Positions 8,186 through 17,610 are shown, counted from the first letter of the stretch. The stretch is 59,042 nucleotides of DNA from an uncultured Bacteroidales bacterium (GCA_902768125.1 CACXKA010000010.1:1-59042); one strand, 5' to 3'. Numbers and translations: made by a program. The notes: generated by a model from the letters alone, not told the origin.

Positions 8186-9331
8186 TCAATCTTTTAATTT
8201 TTCAATTATTTTTTTGTAGCAACGGCGTCGTTTGTGCAGCCTTCTCTCAAAATAAATCCATTGCTGCTGCACCTTGTCGTTCGCTTCCAATTCGGGGTTG
8301 GTCTCCACATAATCGTAGCCCTCTGAGATGTAGATAGGCAACAAATCGTAGAAAAGAATGGCGTTCACACCCTTGCTTTGGTATTCGGGCAACACACCTA
8401 CCAACATCAAGTCAAGCACCTTTGGCTTCTTGATTTTCAGGGCTTTCAGCAAATGCCACCAACCAAATGGTGTGAGTTTACCCTTGGCTTTCTGCAAAGC
8501 TTTTGACATAGATGGCATCGAGATACCGACAGCCACCAAGCGTCCGTTTGCCTCTGTAACAAGACTCACCAGCTTGAGGTCAAGCACTGGCAGATACATC
8601 TTCACGTATTGGTCAATCTGCTTCTGGCTCAATTCGCTGTAACCAAACAGCGGCTTGAATGCCTCGTTGATGACGCTGAAGATTTCCTGTCCGTATTCCT
8701 TGGCAATCTTCTTGGCAGATGTGTATTTCTTGATGCGCAGGTCGTATTTCTTCATCACAATCTCCGCAATCTTCTTCAATCGCTCTGGCAGACCTTCCTT
8801 CTTGGGCACTGTCATCAACATCTCAATCCAGTCGGCATCTTTCTCAAAACCAAGTCGTTCGATATGTTTCTGGTAATAAGGGTAGTTGTAGATGGTCGCC
8901 ATCGTCGAAAGTTCCTCGAAACCTTCAATCAACATACCTTCCGCATCCATATCCGTAAATCCGAGCGGACCTTGAATGGTGTCCATACCACGCTCTCTAC
9001 CCCACTCTTCCACCGTTTTCAGCAACGCCTCACTCACTTCCTCATCATCCACAAAGTCAATCCAACCGAAACGCACATTCTTCAGATTCCACGTCGCGTT
9101 GGCTTTTTTGTTGATGATAGCAGCCACACGCCCTACGAGCTTATCTTCCTTATATGCAAGGAAATACGCTGCCTCACAGAACTCCATTGCGGCATTTTTG
9201 TCTGAGAAAGTGTTCAACATATCCTCATACAAATCTGGCACAGAATATGGGTTGTCTTTGTATAGTTCGTAATTAAAACGGATGAACTGCTTCAGTTCCT
9301 TTTTTGTCTCAACTTTCTTGATCGTAACCAT
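8186..9331 (-). CDS. GNAT-fold N-acetyltransferase family protein
   Basis: The 381-residue protein begins MVTIKKVETKKELKQFIRFN and keeps the general pattern of a long Bacteroidetes GNAT-like family: a PYSVPDLYED segment, YFLAYKEDKLVGRVAAIIN typical of an acetyltransferase beta strand, and a C-terminal half with a second GNAT-like strand pair (LVSLVTEANGRLVAVGISMP and LMLVGVLPEYQSKGVNAILF, where Q/R-x-x-G-x-A-like spacing of the acetyl-CoA loop is partly visible). Substrate unknown. It has its own Bacteroidetes-type -7 element upstream (9352-9359). The gap to parE is 72 bases and holds AT-rich sequence only. Confidence 0.75.
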   Translation of the reverse strand: MVTIKKVETKKELKQFIRFNYELYKDNPYSVPDLYEDMLNTFSDKNAAMEFCEAAYFLAYKEDKLVGRVAAIINKKANATWNLKNVRFGWIDFVDDEEVSEALLKTVEEWGRERGMDTIQGPLGFTDMDAEGMLIEGFEELSTMATIYNYPYYQKHIERLGFEKDADWIEMLMTVPKKEGLPERLKKIAEIVMKKYDLRIKKYTSAKKIAKEYGQEIFSVINEAFKPLFGYSELSQKQIDQYVKMYLPVLDLKLVSLVTEANGRLVAVGISMPSMSKALQKAKGKLTPFGWWHLLKALKIKKPKVLDLMLVGVLPEYQSKGVNAILFYDLLPIYISEGYDYVETNPELEANDKVQQQWIYFERRLHKRRRCYKKIIEKLKD

Positions 9332-9351
9332 TATAAAACAGAAATTTGGGG

Positions 9352-9359
9352 CAAAGATA
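9352..9359 (-). promoter_or_regulatory. Promoter -7 element for the GNAT gene
   Basis: Read leftward, TATCTTTG matches the Bacteroidetes TAnnTTTG element exactly, 21-28 bases before the ATG at 9331. No clear TTTG was found at the -33 distance. Confidence 0.55.
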
Positions 9360-9422
9360 CGATTTTTTTCTTGTATATCTTGTCCGTCTTTAGAATAATC
9401 ACAATTTTTTCCAACACTTTTT

Positions 9423-9441
9423 CCATATAGACGATATATGG
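9423..9441. other. Hairpin after the endonuclease/phosphatase gene
   Basis: CCATATA (9423-9429) and TATATGG (9435-9441) form a perfect 7-bp stem with a 5-base loop, 14 bases beyond the stop of the leftward gene. There is no T run on the leftward side, so it is a weak terminator candidate at best. Confidence 0.3.
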
Positions 9442-9454
9442 AGCTGTTTCTGAA

Positions 9455-10432
9455 CTACTTCTTGAGTTGGAAAACGCCGACAATGGGAAGGTGGTCACTG
9501 ATACCTCCTTGATAGGCAGGACCTTGGTAAGTACGGTGTGGTTTGTCGCCTCCATGAGTGCGATCACGTTCAAGAAGGAAAGGCAGGGAAAGAATGCGGG
9601 TTTGCTGATGGGAGAGGGTGGTGGTGTGGGTGAGGAGATGGTCGATAGTGGACCATTCACCTTGGTATTTGTAGGTGCCTGGTTGAAGCTTGGCAGTACG
9701 GTCAATGAGGTGGTGACTCCTCGTGAGAAGCTTGAGTTGTGAAGAGTTGGTTTCGGCATTGAAATCACCCATAACGATAAGATTGGGATGTCGTCTGACA
9801 GCACGTACAGAGTCGGTGTGTGCCTGAAGAATCTGACAGATGCTTTGACTCAGTTTCTGGGCATCATCACCACCTCGTTTGGAGGGTAGATGCACGATAT
9901 AGACATCCAATGTATCACCTCCTTTGATAGTGCCTGCCACATGCAGAATATCACGTGTTTTTTGCCTTTTGATATTCGGTCGAATAGGTTGTGTTTCAAT
10001 GGGATGAAAGGTATAAGGAGAATAGAGCAGGGCAACGTCGATACCTCGGTCATCCTTGGAATTAGTTAGGATGTAGCGATAACCTAATTGGGAGAGGGGA
10101 GTGCGACGAATCAGATACTGCATCACCGTATCATTCTCCACCTCACATAGCCCTATCAAATCCACAGGGCGTTTCTCGTCAGCTGCCGCAATTACCTTAC
10201 TCACACCCTTCAGTTTGTTCATCAGGCGCGTGTGACTCCATTTGCGTTCTCCTCCTTCGCAGAATTCAAGGTCGTCCTTGCCCTCGTCGTGACGAGTATC
10301 AAATGCATTCTCAATGTTATACGACAGCACCGTGAAGAGCCCCCCAACCCCCGAAGGGGGAGGGCTGACGCGATGTTGTGCCTGCATTGGATACGCGTAC
10401 ATCATTAATAATAAAAGAACGAGAACTTTCAT
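9455..10432 (-). CDS. Endonuclease/exonuclease/phosphatase family protein with signal peptide
   Basis: The start is the ATG at 10432 (325 residues), one base after the polA stop (TAA-c-ATG on the coding strand); an upstream in-frame codon would lie inside polA. A signal peptide MKVLVLLLLMMYAYPMQAQ is followed by the EEP fold: YNIENAF, the metal-binding Glu in GLCEVENDTV, DRGIDVALLY, the active-site HLPSKRGG, the Asp/Asn pair in VMGDFNAE, and the C-terminal SDHLPIVGVF with the catalytic Asp-His. It probably hydrolyses a phosphodiester outside the cytoplasm; nucleic acid or lipid substrates are both possible. An in-frame GC-rich palindrome (10338-10366) is inserted between the signal peptide and the domain. 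Confidence 0.88.
   Translation of the reverse strand: MKVLVLLLLMMYAYPMQAQHRVSPPPSGVGGLFTVLSYNIENAFDTRHDEGKDDLEFCEGGERKWSHTRLMNKLKGVSKVIAAADEKRPVDLIGLCEVENDTVMQYLIRRTPLSQLGYRYILTNSKDDRGIDVALLYSPYTFHPIETQPIRPNIKRQKTRDILHVAGTIKGGDTLDVYIVHLPSKRGGDDAQKLSQSICQILQAHTDSVRAVRRHPNLIVMGDFNAETNSSQLKLLTRSHHLIDRTAKLQPGTYKYQGEWSTIDHLLTHTTTLSHQQTRILSLPFLLERDRTHGGDKPHRTYQGPAYQGGISDHLPIVGVFQLKK
10338..10366. repeat. REP-like GC-rich palindrome inside a coding region
   Basis: This is a 29-base element with outer arms AGCCC/GGGCT and inner arms CCCCC/GGGGG around GAA. It is far more GC-rich than its surroundings and encodes SPPPSGVGGL in frame. It resembles dispersed palindromic elements that I recall from Bacteroidetes intergenic regions, but that match was not tested. 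Confidence 0.55.
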
Positions 10433-10433
10433 G

Positions 10434-13325
10434 TTAATGGGCTTCGAGCCAATTTGTGCCCCATCCGCAATCTGCAAACAGCGGAACGGACAGCTTGATG
10501 GCGTTCTCCATTTCGTTGATGACCAACTGCTGTAGTTTCTCTTTTTCTTCAGGAACCACGGAAAAGTTCAATTCGTCGTGTACTTGCAGAATCATCTTGG
10601 AGTGCAACCCCTCTTCTCGCATCCGTTTGTCGATGTGAATCATCGCCACTTTGATGATGTCGGCAGCGGTGCCTTGAATGGGTGCATTAATGGCATTTCG
10701 TTCCGCATAACCACGTACTACAGCGTTGCGTGAGTTGATATCGGGCAATTGACAACGCCTGCCTAATAAGGTCTCTGTATAACCCATCTGACGGGCTTTT
10801 TCGATACTTTTGTCCATATACTCCTTTACACCTGGATAAGTGGCAAAGTAGTCGTCAATCAGTTGTCGTGCTTCTCCACGACTTACCTCCATCCGTTCTG
10901 CCAATCCGAAGGCTGAGATGCCATAGATAATACCGAAATTGGCAGTCTTGGCTTTGCGGCGCATCGTGGAGGTGACTTCTTCAATAGGCACCTTGAAGAT
11001 TTTGGCTGCTGTGGCTTGATGGATATCGTGCCCAGAATTGAAGTCTTCCACCATATTCTTGTCCTGACTCAGATGAGCCATCAAGCGCAATTCTATCTGG
11101 CTGTAGTCGGCAGAGAAGAAGAGCTCACCCTCATCAGGAATAAAGGCTTTTCTCACCTCCTTTCCGTTCTCATCACGAATAGGGATATTCTGTAAGTTAG
11201 GGTTACTGGAGGATAGGCGACCTGTTGCTGTAACCGCTTGATTGTAAGAGGTGTGGATGTGTCCTGTTCGTGGATTGACCAACTGTGGAAGGGCATCAAT
11301 ATAAGTGCTCAACAGCTTCTTGTAACCCCGATAATCGAGTATCTTTTCCACGATAGGATGCTTGCTCTTCAGGGCGAGTAAGGTAGCCTCGTCAGTCACA
11401 TATTGTCCTGTCTTCGTCTTCTTGGGTTTCGAATCAATTTTGAGTTGGTCAAACAGCAATTCACCAATCTGTTTGGGGGAACTGATATTGAGTTCCTGTC
11501 CTGCCACTTCGCGGATTTCCCGTTCGATGGCATCCATTCGTTCTGTGAAGATGCGTGAGGTCTCTGCTAGCGATGCTTCGTCAATTCTGGCACCATTCAT
11601 CTCCATCCTTGCCAAGACGGGTACGAGAGGCATCTCCACCTCTTCAAAGAGTTGATAAAGTCCCTTCTCATGAAGTTCCTTTTCCAAGATATTTTTCAGT
11701 TTCAGGGTCACATCAGCATCTTCAGCGGCATATTCATACACCTCCTTGGGAGTAAGTTCATGCATCGACCTTTGTTTCTTGCCTGAACCAATCAACGTGT
11801 CAATATGGATGGTCTTGTATTTGAGATACACCTCTGCCAGATAATCCATGTTGTGTCGCAACTCAGGTGCAAGGATATAATGTGCAATCATTGTGTCGAA
11901 CATCCTTCCTTCGAGATGAATGCCATAATTTGCCAGCACCATCATGTCGTATTTGATGTTCTGTCCAATTTTTAGGATTTTGTCCGATTCGTACACCTCC
12001 TTGAATCTGTTAACAACTTTTAAGGATTGCTCATATTCTTCACCCGTCCATTCTTCATGATAGGGTATAGGTACATAAAATGCTTCACCTTCCTTCATTG
12101 CAAAGCTCAAACCGACCAATTTTGCCGACATCGCATCCCTAGAGGTGGTTTCTGTGTCTAAACTGACAAAATCAGAAGTCAAGATTTTTGCAATCAGCTT
12201 TTCCATTTCCTCCTCCGAATCAACGAGTTGGTAATCGTGAGGAATATCTTTTAACTCACTGAGATTCGAAAAAAACAAGTCTCCTTGCCCCGTGTTCGAA
12301 TTTATTGGATTCTCAGAGGCTTGAGAAGAGGGTGTTTGAGCCGCATTTGTCACACTTGTGTCTCCAAAGAGGTCACCACTGAAGAGGTCAGCCATCTGTC
12401 CTTTGTTTTTGTTCGATGTGGAAGATGGAGTGGGGGATACTGGTGAAGATGTCTCACCTCCTCCCAATTTCTTCCTCATTAAAGTACGAAATTCCAATCG
12501 CTCAAAGATCTCTTTGAGGGCGATTTCATCGATAGGTTCACGTTTTAGGCTTTCAAGATTGAGCGTGATGGGCACATCGGTTTTGATAGCTGCCAAGAAC
12601 TTTGACATCTTGATGTCCTCCACGTGTTCCTCCACCTTTTTCTTCATCGCCCCCTTTAGTTGGTCGATGCTTGCCAATAAATTCTCGATGCTGCCAAATT
12701 CATTGATGAGTTTCACAGCTGTCTTCTCACCCACACCAGGACATCCAGGGTAGTTATCGGACGAGTCGCCCATCAATCCTAACAAGTCAATCACCTGCTT
12801 CACATCGTTGATGCCATATTTTGCCTTCACCTCTGCTTCTCCTAAGATGTCAAAACCCCCATCAAATCGTGGTTTGTACATCTTCACGTTCTTCGCCACC
12901 AACTGCCCATAATCTTTATCTGGAGTCATCATATAGGTGTCAAGTTCACCGATGGATTCGCTTTGTTTTGCCAAAGTGCCAATCACATCGTCAGCCTCAT
13001 AACCAGGCACTTCCAGTACGGGGATGCGGTACGCCTTCAATACATCCTTAATAATCGGAACAGCAAAACGGATACCTTCTGGTGTCTCTTCTCGTTGTGC
13101 CTTATACTCAGGGAATGCCTCGTGACGGAAGGTAGGACCATGTGGATCGAACGCCACGCCGATATAGTCAGGATTTTCCTTGTTGAGAATCTCCTCAAGG
13201 GTATTCACGAAGCCGAGAACAGCCGAGGTGTTTTCACCTTTGCTGTTGATGCGAGGATTCTTGATGAAACCGTAATAGGCTCTATAAATCAATGCATAAG
13301 CATCGAGAAGGAACAATTTTGCCAT
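10434..13325 (-). CDS. polA: DNA polymerase I
   Basis: I choose the ATG at 13325 (MAKLFLLDAYALIYRAYYGF), giving 963 residues. An upstream start would only add 17 residues unlike the family. Domains in order: 5'-3' exonuclease of the FEN type (about 1-290, with GYEADDVIGT and LMGDSSDNYPGCPGVGEKTA), a Ser/Thr/Asn-rich linker (about 300-380), a 3'-5' proofreading domain with an intact SLDTETTSRDA site, and the polymerase domain with ATGRLSSSNPNLQNIPIR, DYSQIELRLMAHLS, the O-helix KTANFGIIYGISAFG and VHDELNFSV. It fills gaps and removes primers during replication and repair. The downstream endonuclease/phosphatase gene starts one base after its stop. Confidence 0.97.
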   Translation of the reverse strand: MAKLFLLDAYALIYRAYYGFIKNPRINSKGENTSAVLGFVNTLEEILNKENPDYIGVAFDPHGPTFRHEAFPEYKAQREETPEGIRFAVPIIKDVLKAYRIPVLEVPGYEADDVIGTLAKQSESIGELDTYMMTPDKDYGQLVAKNVKMYKPRFDGGFDILGEAEVKAKYGINDVKQVIDLLGLMGDSSDNYPGCPGVGEKTAVKLINEFGSIENLLASIDQLKGAMKKKVEEHVEDIKMSKFLAAIKTDVPITLNLESLKREPIDEIALKEIFERLEFRTLMRKKLGGGETSSPVSPTPSSTSNKNKGQMADLFSGDLFGDTSVTNAAQTPSSQASENPINSNTGQGDLFFSNLSELKDIPHDYQLVDSEEEMEKLIAKILTSDFVSLDTETTSRDAMSAKLVGLSFAMKEGEAFYVPIPYHEEWTGEEYEQSLKVVNRFKEVYESDKILKIGQNIKYDMMVLANYGIHLEGRMFDTMIAHYILAPELRHNMDYLAEVYLKYKTIHIDTLIGSGKKQRSMHELTPKEVYEYAAEDADVTLKLKNILEKELHEKGLYQLFEEVEMPLVPVLARMEMNGARIDEASLAETSRIFTERMDAIEREIREVAGQELNISSPKQIGELLFDQLKIDSKPKKTKTGQYVTDEATLLALKSKHPIVEKILDYRGYKKLLSTYIDALPQLVNPRTGHIHTSYNQAVTATGRLSSSNPNLQNIPIRDENGKEVRKAFIPDEGELFFSADYSQIELRLMAHLSQDKNMVEDFNSGHDIHQATAAKIFKVPIEEVTSTMRRKAKTANFGIIYGISAFGLAERMEVSRGEARQLIDDYFATYPGVKEYMDKSIEKARQMGYTETLLGRRCQLPDINSRNAVVRGYAERNAINAPIQGTAADIIKVAMIHIDKRMREEGLHSKMILQVHDELNFSVVPEEKEKLQQLVINEMENAIKLSVPLFADCGWGTNWLEAH

Positions 13326-13376
13326 ATGTTTTTGGATTTTGTGTGTAAACTTACAAATTATATTTGAAAAAAGCAC

Positions 13377-13384
13377 TAACTTTG
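13377..13384 (+). promoter_or_regulatory. Promoter -7 element for the polyprenyl synthetase gene
   Basis: TAACTTTG matches TAnnTTTG exactly. Transcription would begin near 13390, so the ATG at 13403 is a better start than the in-frame ATGs at 13364 or 13388. The short divergent gap (13326-13402) must also hold the polA promoter. Confidence 0.65.
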
Positions 13385-13402
13385 CAGATGTTTTTCAAGA
13401 AT

Positions 13403-14383
13403 ATGGACGCATTACAGCAAATAAGAAAGCCAATTGAAGCCGAGATGAGTCAATACAAGCAAGTATTTGACTCCTATCTTGTGCATACAAATCCGCTGCT
13501 CAACCGAGTGCTTGACAACATCGGCAATCGCAGGGGAAAGATGATGCGTCCCATCCTTACACTCCTCACAGCCAAACTGGTAGGGGAGGGGAAAGCGAAT
13601 CAAAATTCCATCTATACAGCAGCTACTTTTGAGTTTTTCCATACAGCAAGCCTCGTTCATGATGACATCGTTGATGAGAGTGAAGAACGACGTGGACAGG
13701 AATCCGTGAATAATGCTTATGGCAATCAGATTGCCGTGCTGGTGGGCGATTTCATCCTTGCTAATGCCCTGCTTTGTGCTGCTAAGACGGGCAATACGGA
13801 ATTAATAGAGGTGGTTTCTTATACTGCTCAGGATCTGGCTGACGGCGAACTCTTGCAATTGGATAATGTAGACAATGAGGAAATCACGGAGGAAGTGTAT
13901 TTCCGTATTATCCGCAACAAGACTGCCGCCCTCTTTGCTGCTTGTGCTGAAGCGGGTGTTTTGTCGGTTTCATCGGATAAGAATACTCGTCAACTCATGA
14001 GGGAATTTGGCGAGAATTTAGGTATTTGCTTCCAAATTCGTGATGATATCTTCGATTACCACCATGACCCCTCTATTGGTAAGCCTACTGGTAACGACAT
14101 GAAGGAGGGAAAACTGACACTTCCTGTCATTCATGCGCTTCTGGCTACTGGTAATGAAGAAATGTTTGCCCTTGCCCGTAAGGTGAAGACTCGTCAAGTC
14201 TCTCAGGAAGAGATTGACGCTTTGGTTGATTTCACCAAGCAAAATGGCGGTATTGAGTATGCAGTTCAGGTGATGAACGACTATGCTCAAAAAGCAAAGA
14301 ACTTGCTTGCATCTTTTCCTTCTTCAGATGTCAAGCAAGCCCTTTACGATTATGTTGATTATGTGGAAGGACGTTCCATCTAA
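13403..14383 (+). CDS. Polyprenyl diphosphate synthase (octaprenyl/heptaprenyl type)
   Basis: From the ATG at 13403 the product has 326 residues, normal for long-chain trans-prenyltransferases. Both aspartate-rich motifs are present: LVHDDIVDESEERRG (first DDxxD) and FQIRDDIFDYHHD (second DDxxD), along with GNQIAVLVGDFILA, GKPTGNDMKEGKLTLP and the chain-length region. It condenses isopentenyl diphosphate with allylic diphosphates, probably to make the menaquinone side chain. It is the only rightward gene in the first 23 kb and converges on deoC with 10 bases between stops. The in-frame starts at 13364 and 13388 lie upstream of the expected transcription start. Confidence 0.92.
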   Translation: MDALQQIRKPIEAEMSQYKQVFDSYLVHTNPLLNRVLDNIGNRRGKMMRPILTLLTAKLVGEGKANQNSIYTAATFEFFHTASLVHDDIVDESEERRGQESVNNAYGNQIAVLVGDFILANALLCAAKTGNTELIEVVSYTAQDLADGELLQLDNVDNEEITEEVYFRIIRNKTAALFAACAEAGVLSVSSDKNTRQLMREFGENLGICFQIRDDIFDYHHDPSIGKPTGNDMKEGKLTLPVIHALLATGNEEMFALARKVKTRQVSQEEIDALVDFTKQNGGIEYAVQVMNDYAQKAKNLLASFPSSDVKQALYDYVDYVEGRSI

Positions 14384-14401
14384 TCTTCTGTTTTTAGAAG
14401 A
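14384..14401. terminator. Small two-way hairpin between converging genes
   Basis: TCTTCT (14384-14389) pairs with AGAAGA (14396-14401) around a GTTTTT loop, between the stops of the polyprenyl synthetase and deoC genes. The stem is short and there is no strong T run. Confidence 0.3.
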
Positions 14402-15281
14402 ACTTCACTTCCTTTCCTTCAATCTCAGACAACAACTTGTTTGCTAACGAACTGGTACCAAGACGCAACCATTGGTTCGTGAGCCATTTCTCACCCAATA
14501 CTTCCTTCACAATCGTATAGTAGGTAAGGGCATCTTCTACTGTTTTCATGCCACCAGCAGGCTTAAAACCAATCTGAATGCCCGTTTTATCGTAGTATTC
14601 CTTGATGGCTTGACACATTACGAATGCGGCTTCTGGGGTTGCTGCAGGTTCCAGTTTGCCTGTTGAGGTCTTGATGTAATCAGCTCCCGCATACATCGCC
14701 AGGATGCTGGCAGTCTTGATGTTTTGGGCGGTTTTCAGACATCCCGTTTCAAGAATCGTCTTCAACTTCTTATCCCCACATACAGCCTTCATCTCAGCGA
14801 TTTCATCGCACATTCCTTCGTAATCGCCCGTTAGGAACTTCCCGACAGGAATGACCATATCAATCTCTGTGGCACCATCTTTCAAAGCAAGTGCCGTCTC
14901 TGCTATCTTCACTTCAATAAAGGTCTGTGCAGAAGGGAAACTGCCTGATACACAAGCGATTTCCACCTCTTCGTTCTCCAATGTGTCGTGACAGATTTTG
15001 GCAAAGCAAGGATAGACGCATACGGTAGCCACATGCCCTAATTCTGGATAGACATCGTCGAACTTGTTCACCTTCTCCACAAACTTCAGTACGCTGTCCT
15101 CGTTGTCTGTCGTCTTGAGGGTGGTGAGTTCCACGCTGTTCAGCAAAAACTGCTTCACTTCCTTGGTGTTGTTCTCTGCCAGATGATTCTTCAAGAGGGT
15201 TTCCACTTGGCGTTTTACCTTCTCGTCATCGAGTTCCAAGTCATATTGCTTAAGAATCTCGAAATACTTGTTTTCTTCCAT
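14394..15281 (-). CDS. deoC: Deoxyribose-phosphate aldolase
   Basis: This is a 295-residue class I aldolase of the longer DeoC subgroup. The Schiff-base lysine is Lys204 in ADYIKTSTGKLEP, with the second lysine Lys209 also present. ATEIDMVIPVGKFLTGDY and GFKPAGGMKT (phosphate site) complete the active site. It splits 2-deoxyribose 5-phosphate to acetaldehyde and glyceraldehyde 3-phosphate in nucleoside salvage. The gene follows dtd by 2 bases and is the last member of the uvrC-dtd-deoC run. Confidence 0.96.
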   Translation of the reverse strand: MEENKYFEILKQYDLELDDEKVKRQVETLLKNHLAENNTKEVKQFLLNSVELTTLKTTDNEDSVLKFVEKVNKFDDVYPELGHVATVCVYPCFAKICHDTLENEEVEIACVSGSFPSAQTFIEVKIAETALALKDGATEIDMVIPVGKFLTGDYEGMCDEIAEMKAVCGDKKLKTILETGCLKTAQNIKTASILAMYAGADYIKTSTGKLEPAATPEAAFVMCQAIKEYYDKTGIQIGFKPAGGMKTVEDALTYYTIVKEVLGEKWLTNQWLRLGTSSLANKLLSEIEGKEVKFF

Positions 15282-15283
15282 AT

Positions 15284-15736
15284 TTATTCTTTGTTTTTAG
15301 TGTCCATACAAATGGTTACAGGACCGTCATTCAGTAGTTCCACCTTCATGTCTGCTCCAAATTCGCCTGTAGCAACTGGTTTGCCTAAGTTCTCCGATAG
15401 AACCGCACAGAATCGCTCATAGAGTGGAATTGTCACTTCATGACTTCCTGCTCTCAGATAGGAAGGTCGGTTTCCCTTCTTATAACTTGCCCATAAGGTG
15501 AACTGGCTCACCACCAGAATTTCACCTCCTACATCCAGAACGGATTTGTTCATCACACTATTCTCATCATCAAACACACGCAAGTTGCAGATTTTCTTTG
15601 ACAGCCAATCTATATCTTCCTCTGTATCAGCATTTTCACAACCGATAAGAACCAAATAACCCTTGCCGATTGCTGATGTTCTCTCGCCATTGATGGTGAC
15701 GGAGGCGTGTGTCACTCTTTGTATTACTGCTCTCAT
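15284..15736 (-). CDS. dtd: D-aminoacyl-tRNA deacylase
   Basis: The 150-residue protein has the family length and both active-site motifs: VVSQFTLWASYKKGNRPSY (SQFTL) and LLNDGPVTICMDT (NxGPVT). It removes D-amino acids or glycine from wrongly charged tRNAs in the cytoplasm. It lies 4 bases after the uvrC stop and 2 bases before deoC, so it is part of one transcript. Confidence 0.97.
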   Translation of the reverse strand: MRAVIQRVTHASVTINGERTSAIGKGYLVLIGCENADTEEDIDWLSKKICNLRVFDDENSVMNKSVLDVGGEILVVSQFTLWASYKKGNRPSYLRAGSHEVTIPLYERFCAVLSENLGKPVATGEFGADMKVELLNDGPVTICMDTKNKE

Positions 15737-15740
15737 TTCC

Positions 15741-17561
15741 TTATTCTTCTTTGAAAGTATTGATCAGCAGTTGTGCTTTCGATGCTCCAACTACTTCTTT
15801 AAGTGTTTCATAATCAGTTTCTTTTATCCTCTTGACGCTCTTGAACTTCTTGAGTAACAGCGTCTTGGTTGTTTCACCAATACCCTTGATGTGATCTAGT
15901 TCTGATTCTGTGTTATGTTTGGCACGTTTCTGCTTGTGGAACGTAATTGCAAAGCGATGCACCTCGTCCTGTATTTGAGTGAGTAACTTGAAAAGTGGGC
16001 TATCCATCTCAATGCCAATTACTTGTGCAGGGAAACCAAACAACAATTCGTTGGTTCTGTGATGGCTATCTTTTGCCAATCCTGCAATGGGAATGTCAAG
16101 GTGCAGTTGGTCTTCAATCACCTTTCTCACCACTTCCATTTGTCCCTTTCCACCATCCGTAATGATGAGGTCGGGTAGGGGAGTCTCTTCTTCTATAGCG
16201 CGGCTATATTTGCGATACACCACCTCGCTCATTGAAGCGTAGTCATCAGGACCTATCACTGTCTTGATGTTGTATTTACGATAATCGTTCTTCGATTTCC
16301 TGCCTCCGATGAACACGACACATCCCGCTACAGCGTCTTGTCCCATGATGTTAGAATTGTCGAAACATTCGATGCGCATAGGGATTTTGGGTAGTTTCAG
16401 CTTGCGTTGCAGTTCCTTAAGGAGATTGACGTTCCGTTGGTCAGGATTCAAGCGTTCCGCTTGTTTCAAGGCATCTATGCGATATTGACGCACATTCGCT
16501 TCTGAGAGGAACAGCAGTTTTTTCTTGTCTCCAGCCTTAGGCACGATGAATTCAGCATCCTTCAGTGTGAAATCCAATTCAAAAGGTATCACCACTTCTT
16601 TGGATTCGTTGCCATATTGCTCTCGCATGCTTATTATAGCGAGTGAAAGGATTTCCTCTGGTGTCTCATCAAGTCGTTTCTTGTATTCGTTGGTGAAAAC
16701 GCGTGTAATACAGCCGTTTACGACGTGCATATAGTTGACATATGCCTTGTTTTCGTCGTCTTCGATGCTGAAAACATCGATGTTTTGGTTCGTGCTGGTG
16801 ATGACGCGACTCTTGCTGTCGAAATCTTTCGCCAACAGATATTTCTGTTTAACGGTTTCAGCTTCCAGATATTTCTCCTCCTCAGCTAATTTCTGCATCT
16901 CCTCTAAGAGTTTCTGGCACAGATTTCGTGTATTACCACTTAGAATCTCTCGGATTTCATCGATTTGTTGTAGATAATCCTCTCTTGTTTGCAAATTAAT
17001 ACAAGGTGCCTTGCATTTGCCAATATCGTAGTACAGACACTTTTTCAGTTTGCCTTGCTCCAATTTCTCTGGGGTGATTGGTGTGTGGCATAGCCGCACT
17101 TGATAGACTTTTCCAATCAGTTCCATCATCGCATTCAACGTGCCTGTATGGCTGAAAGGACCATAATATGTGCCCGTCTTTTTATCGATGTTTCGCGTCT
17201 TGATCACGCGTGGAAAATACTCGTTGGTGATGCAGACAGAAGGGTAGGTCTTACCATCCTTCAACAGAATGTTGTAGAAAGGTTGGTGTGCTTTAATGAG
17301 GTTGTTTTCCTGAATCAGCGCATCTTCATCGGTAGGCACCACCACGTATTTGATGTCCTGTATTTTGCTGACCAGAATCTGCGTTTTCCGCTTCTTGTAG
17401 GATTTATTGAAGTAGGAACTCACCCGACGTTTCAGGTTCTTAGCCTTACCCACATAAATCACCTTGCCATCTTTGTCTAAGTATTGATAGCATCCAGGTT
17501 CTTCGGTGAGGCTGTTGACAATCACCTTCAGTCGTTTTAATCGCTCCTCTTCTTTGGTCAT
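15741..17561 (-). CDS. uvrC: Excinuclease ABC subunit C
   Basis: The 606-residue protein has the full UvrC layout: a GIY-YIG nuclease domain (GCYQYLDKDGKVIYVGKAKN, residues 23-42), a UVR helical pair in the middle (LLEEMQKLAEEEKYLEAETV), an RNase H-like second nuclease (RIECFDNSNIMGQDAVAG and PDLIITDGGKGQ), and C-terminal helix-hairpin-helix motifs (HIKGIGETTKTLLLKKFKS, LKEVVGASKAQLL). It makes both incisions in nucleotide excision repair with UvrA and UvrB. First gene of uvrC-dtd-deoC. A parS-like site lies 34 bases upstream of its start. Confidence 0.97.
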   Translation of the reverse strand: MTKEEERLKRLKVIVNSLTEEPGCYQYLDKDGKVIYVGKAKNLKRRVSSYFNKSYKKRKTQILVSKIQDIKYVVVPTDEDALIQENNLIKAHQPFYNILLKDGKTYPSVCITNEYFPRVIKTRNIDKKTGTYYGPFSHTGTLNAMMELIGKVYQVRLCHTPITPEKLEQGKLKKCLYYDIGKCKAPCINLQTREDYLQQIDEIREILSGNTRNLCQKLLEEMQKLAEEEKYLEAETVKQKYLLAKDFDSKSRVITSTNQNIDVFSIEDDENKAYVNYMHVVNGCITRVFTNEYKKRLDETPEEILSLAIISMREQYGNESKEVVIPFELDFTLKDAEFIVPKAGDKKKLLFLSEANVRQYRIDALKQAERLNPDQRNVNLLKELQRKLKLPKIPMRIECFDNSNIMGQDAVAGCVVFIGGRKSKNDYRKYNIKTVIGPDDYASMSEVVYRKYSRAIEEETPLPDLIITDGGKGQMEVVRKVIEDQLHLDIPIAGLAKDSHHRTNELLFGFPAQVIGIEMDSPLFKLLTQIQDEVHRFAITFHKQKRAKHNTESELDHIKGIGETTKTLLLKKFKSVKRIKETDYETLKEVVGASKAQLLINTFKEE

Positions 17562-17594
17562 CTGTTCTTTATAGTGTTACTTCAAGTGTTGTAT

Positions 17595-17610
17595 TGTTCC
17601 ACGTGAAACA
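17595..17610. promoter_or_regulatory. parS-like ParB-binding site 1
   Basis: TGTTCCACGTGAAACA is a perfect match to the bacterial parS consensus TGTTNCACGTGAAACA. It lies in the 105-base gap between apt and uvrC. A second copy in the opposite orientation lies 681 bases away at 18276. Confidence 0.8.
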
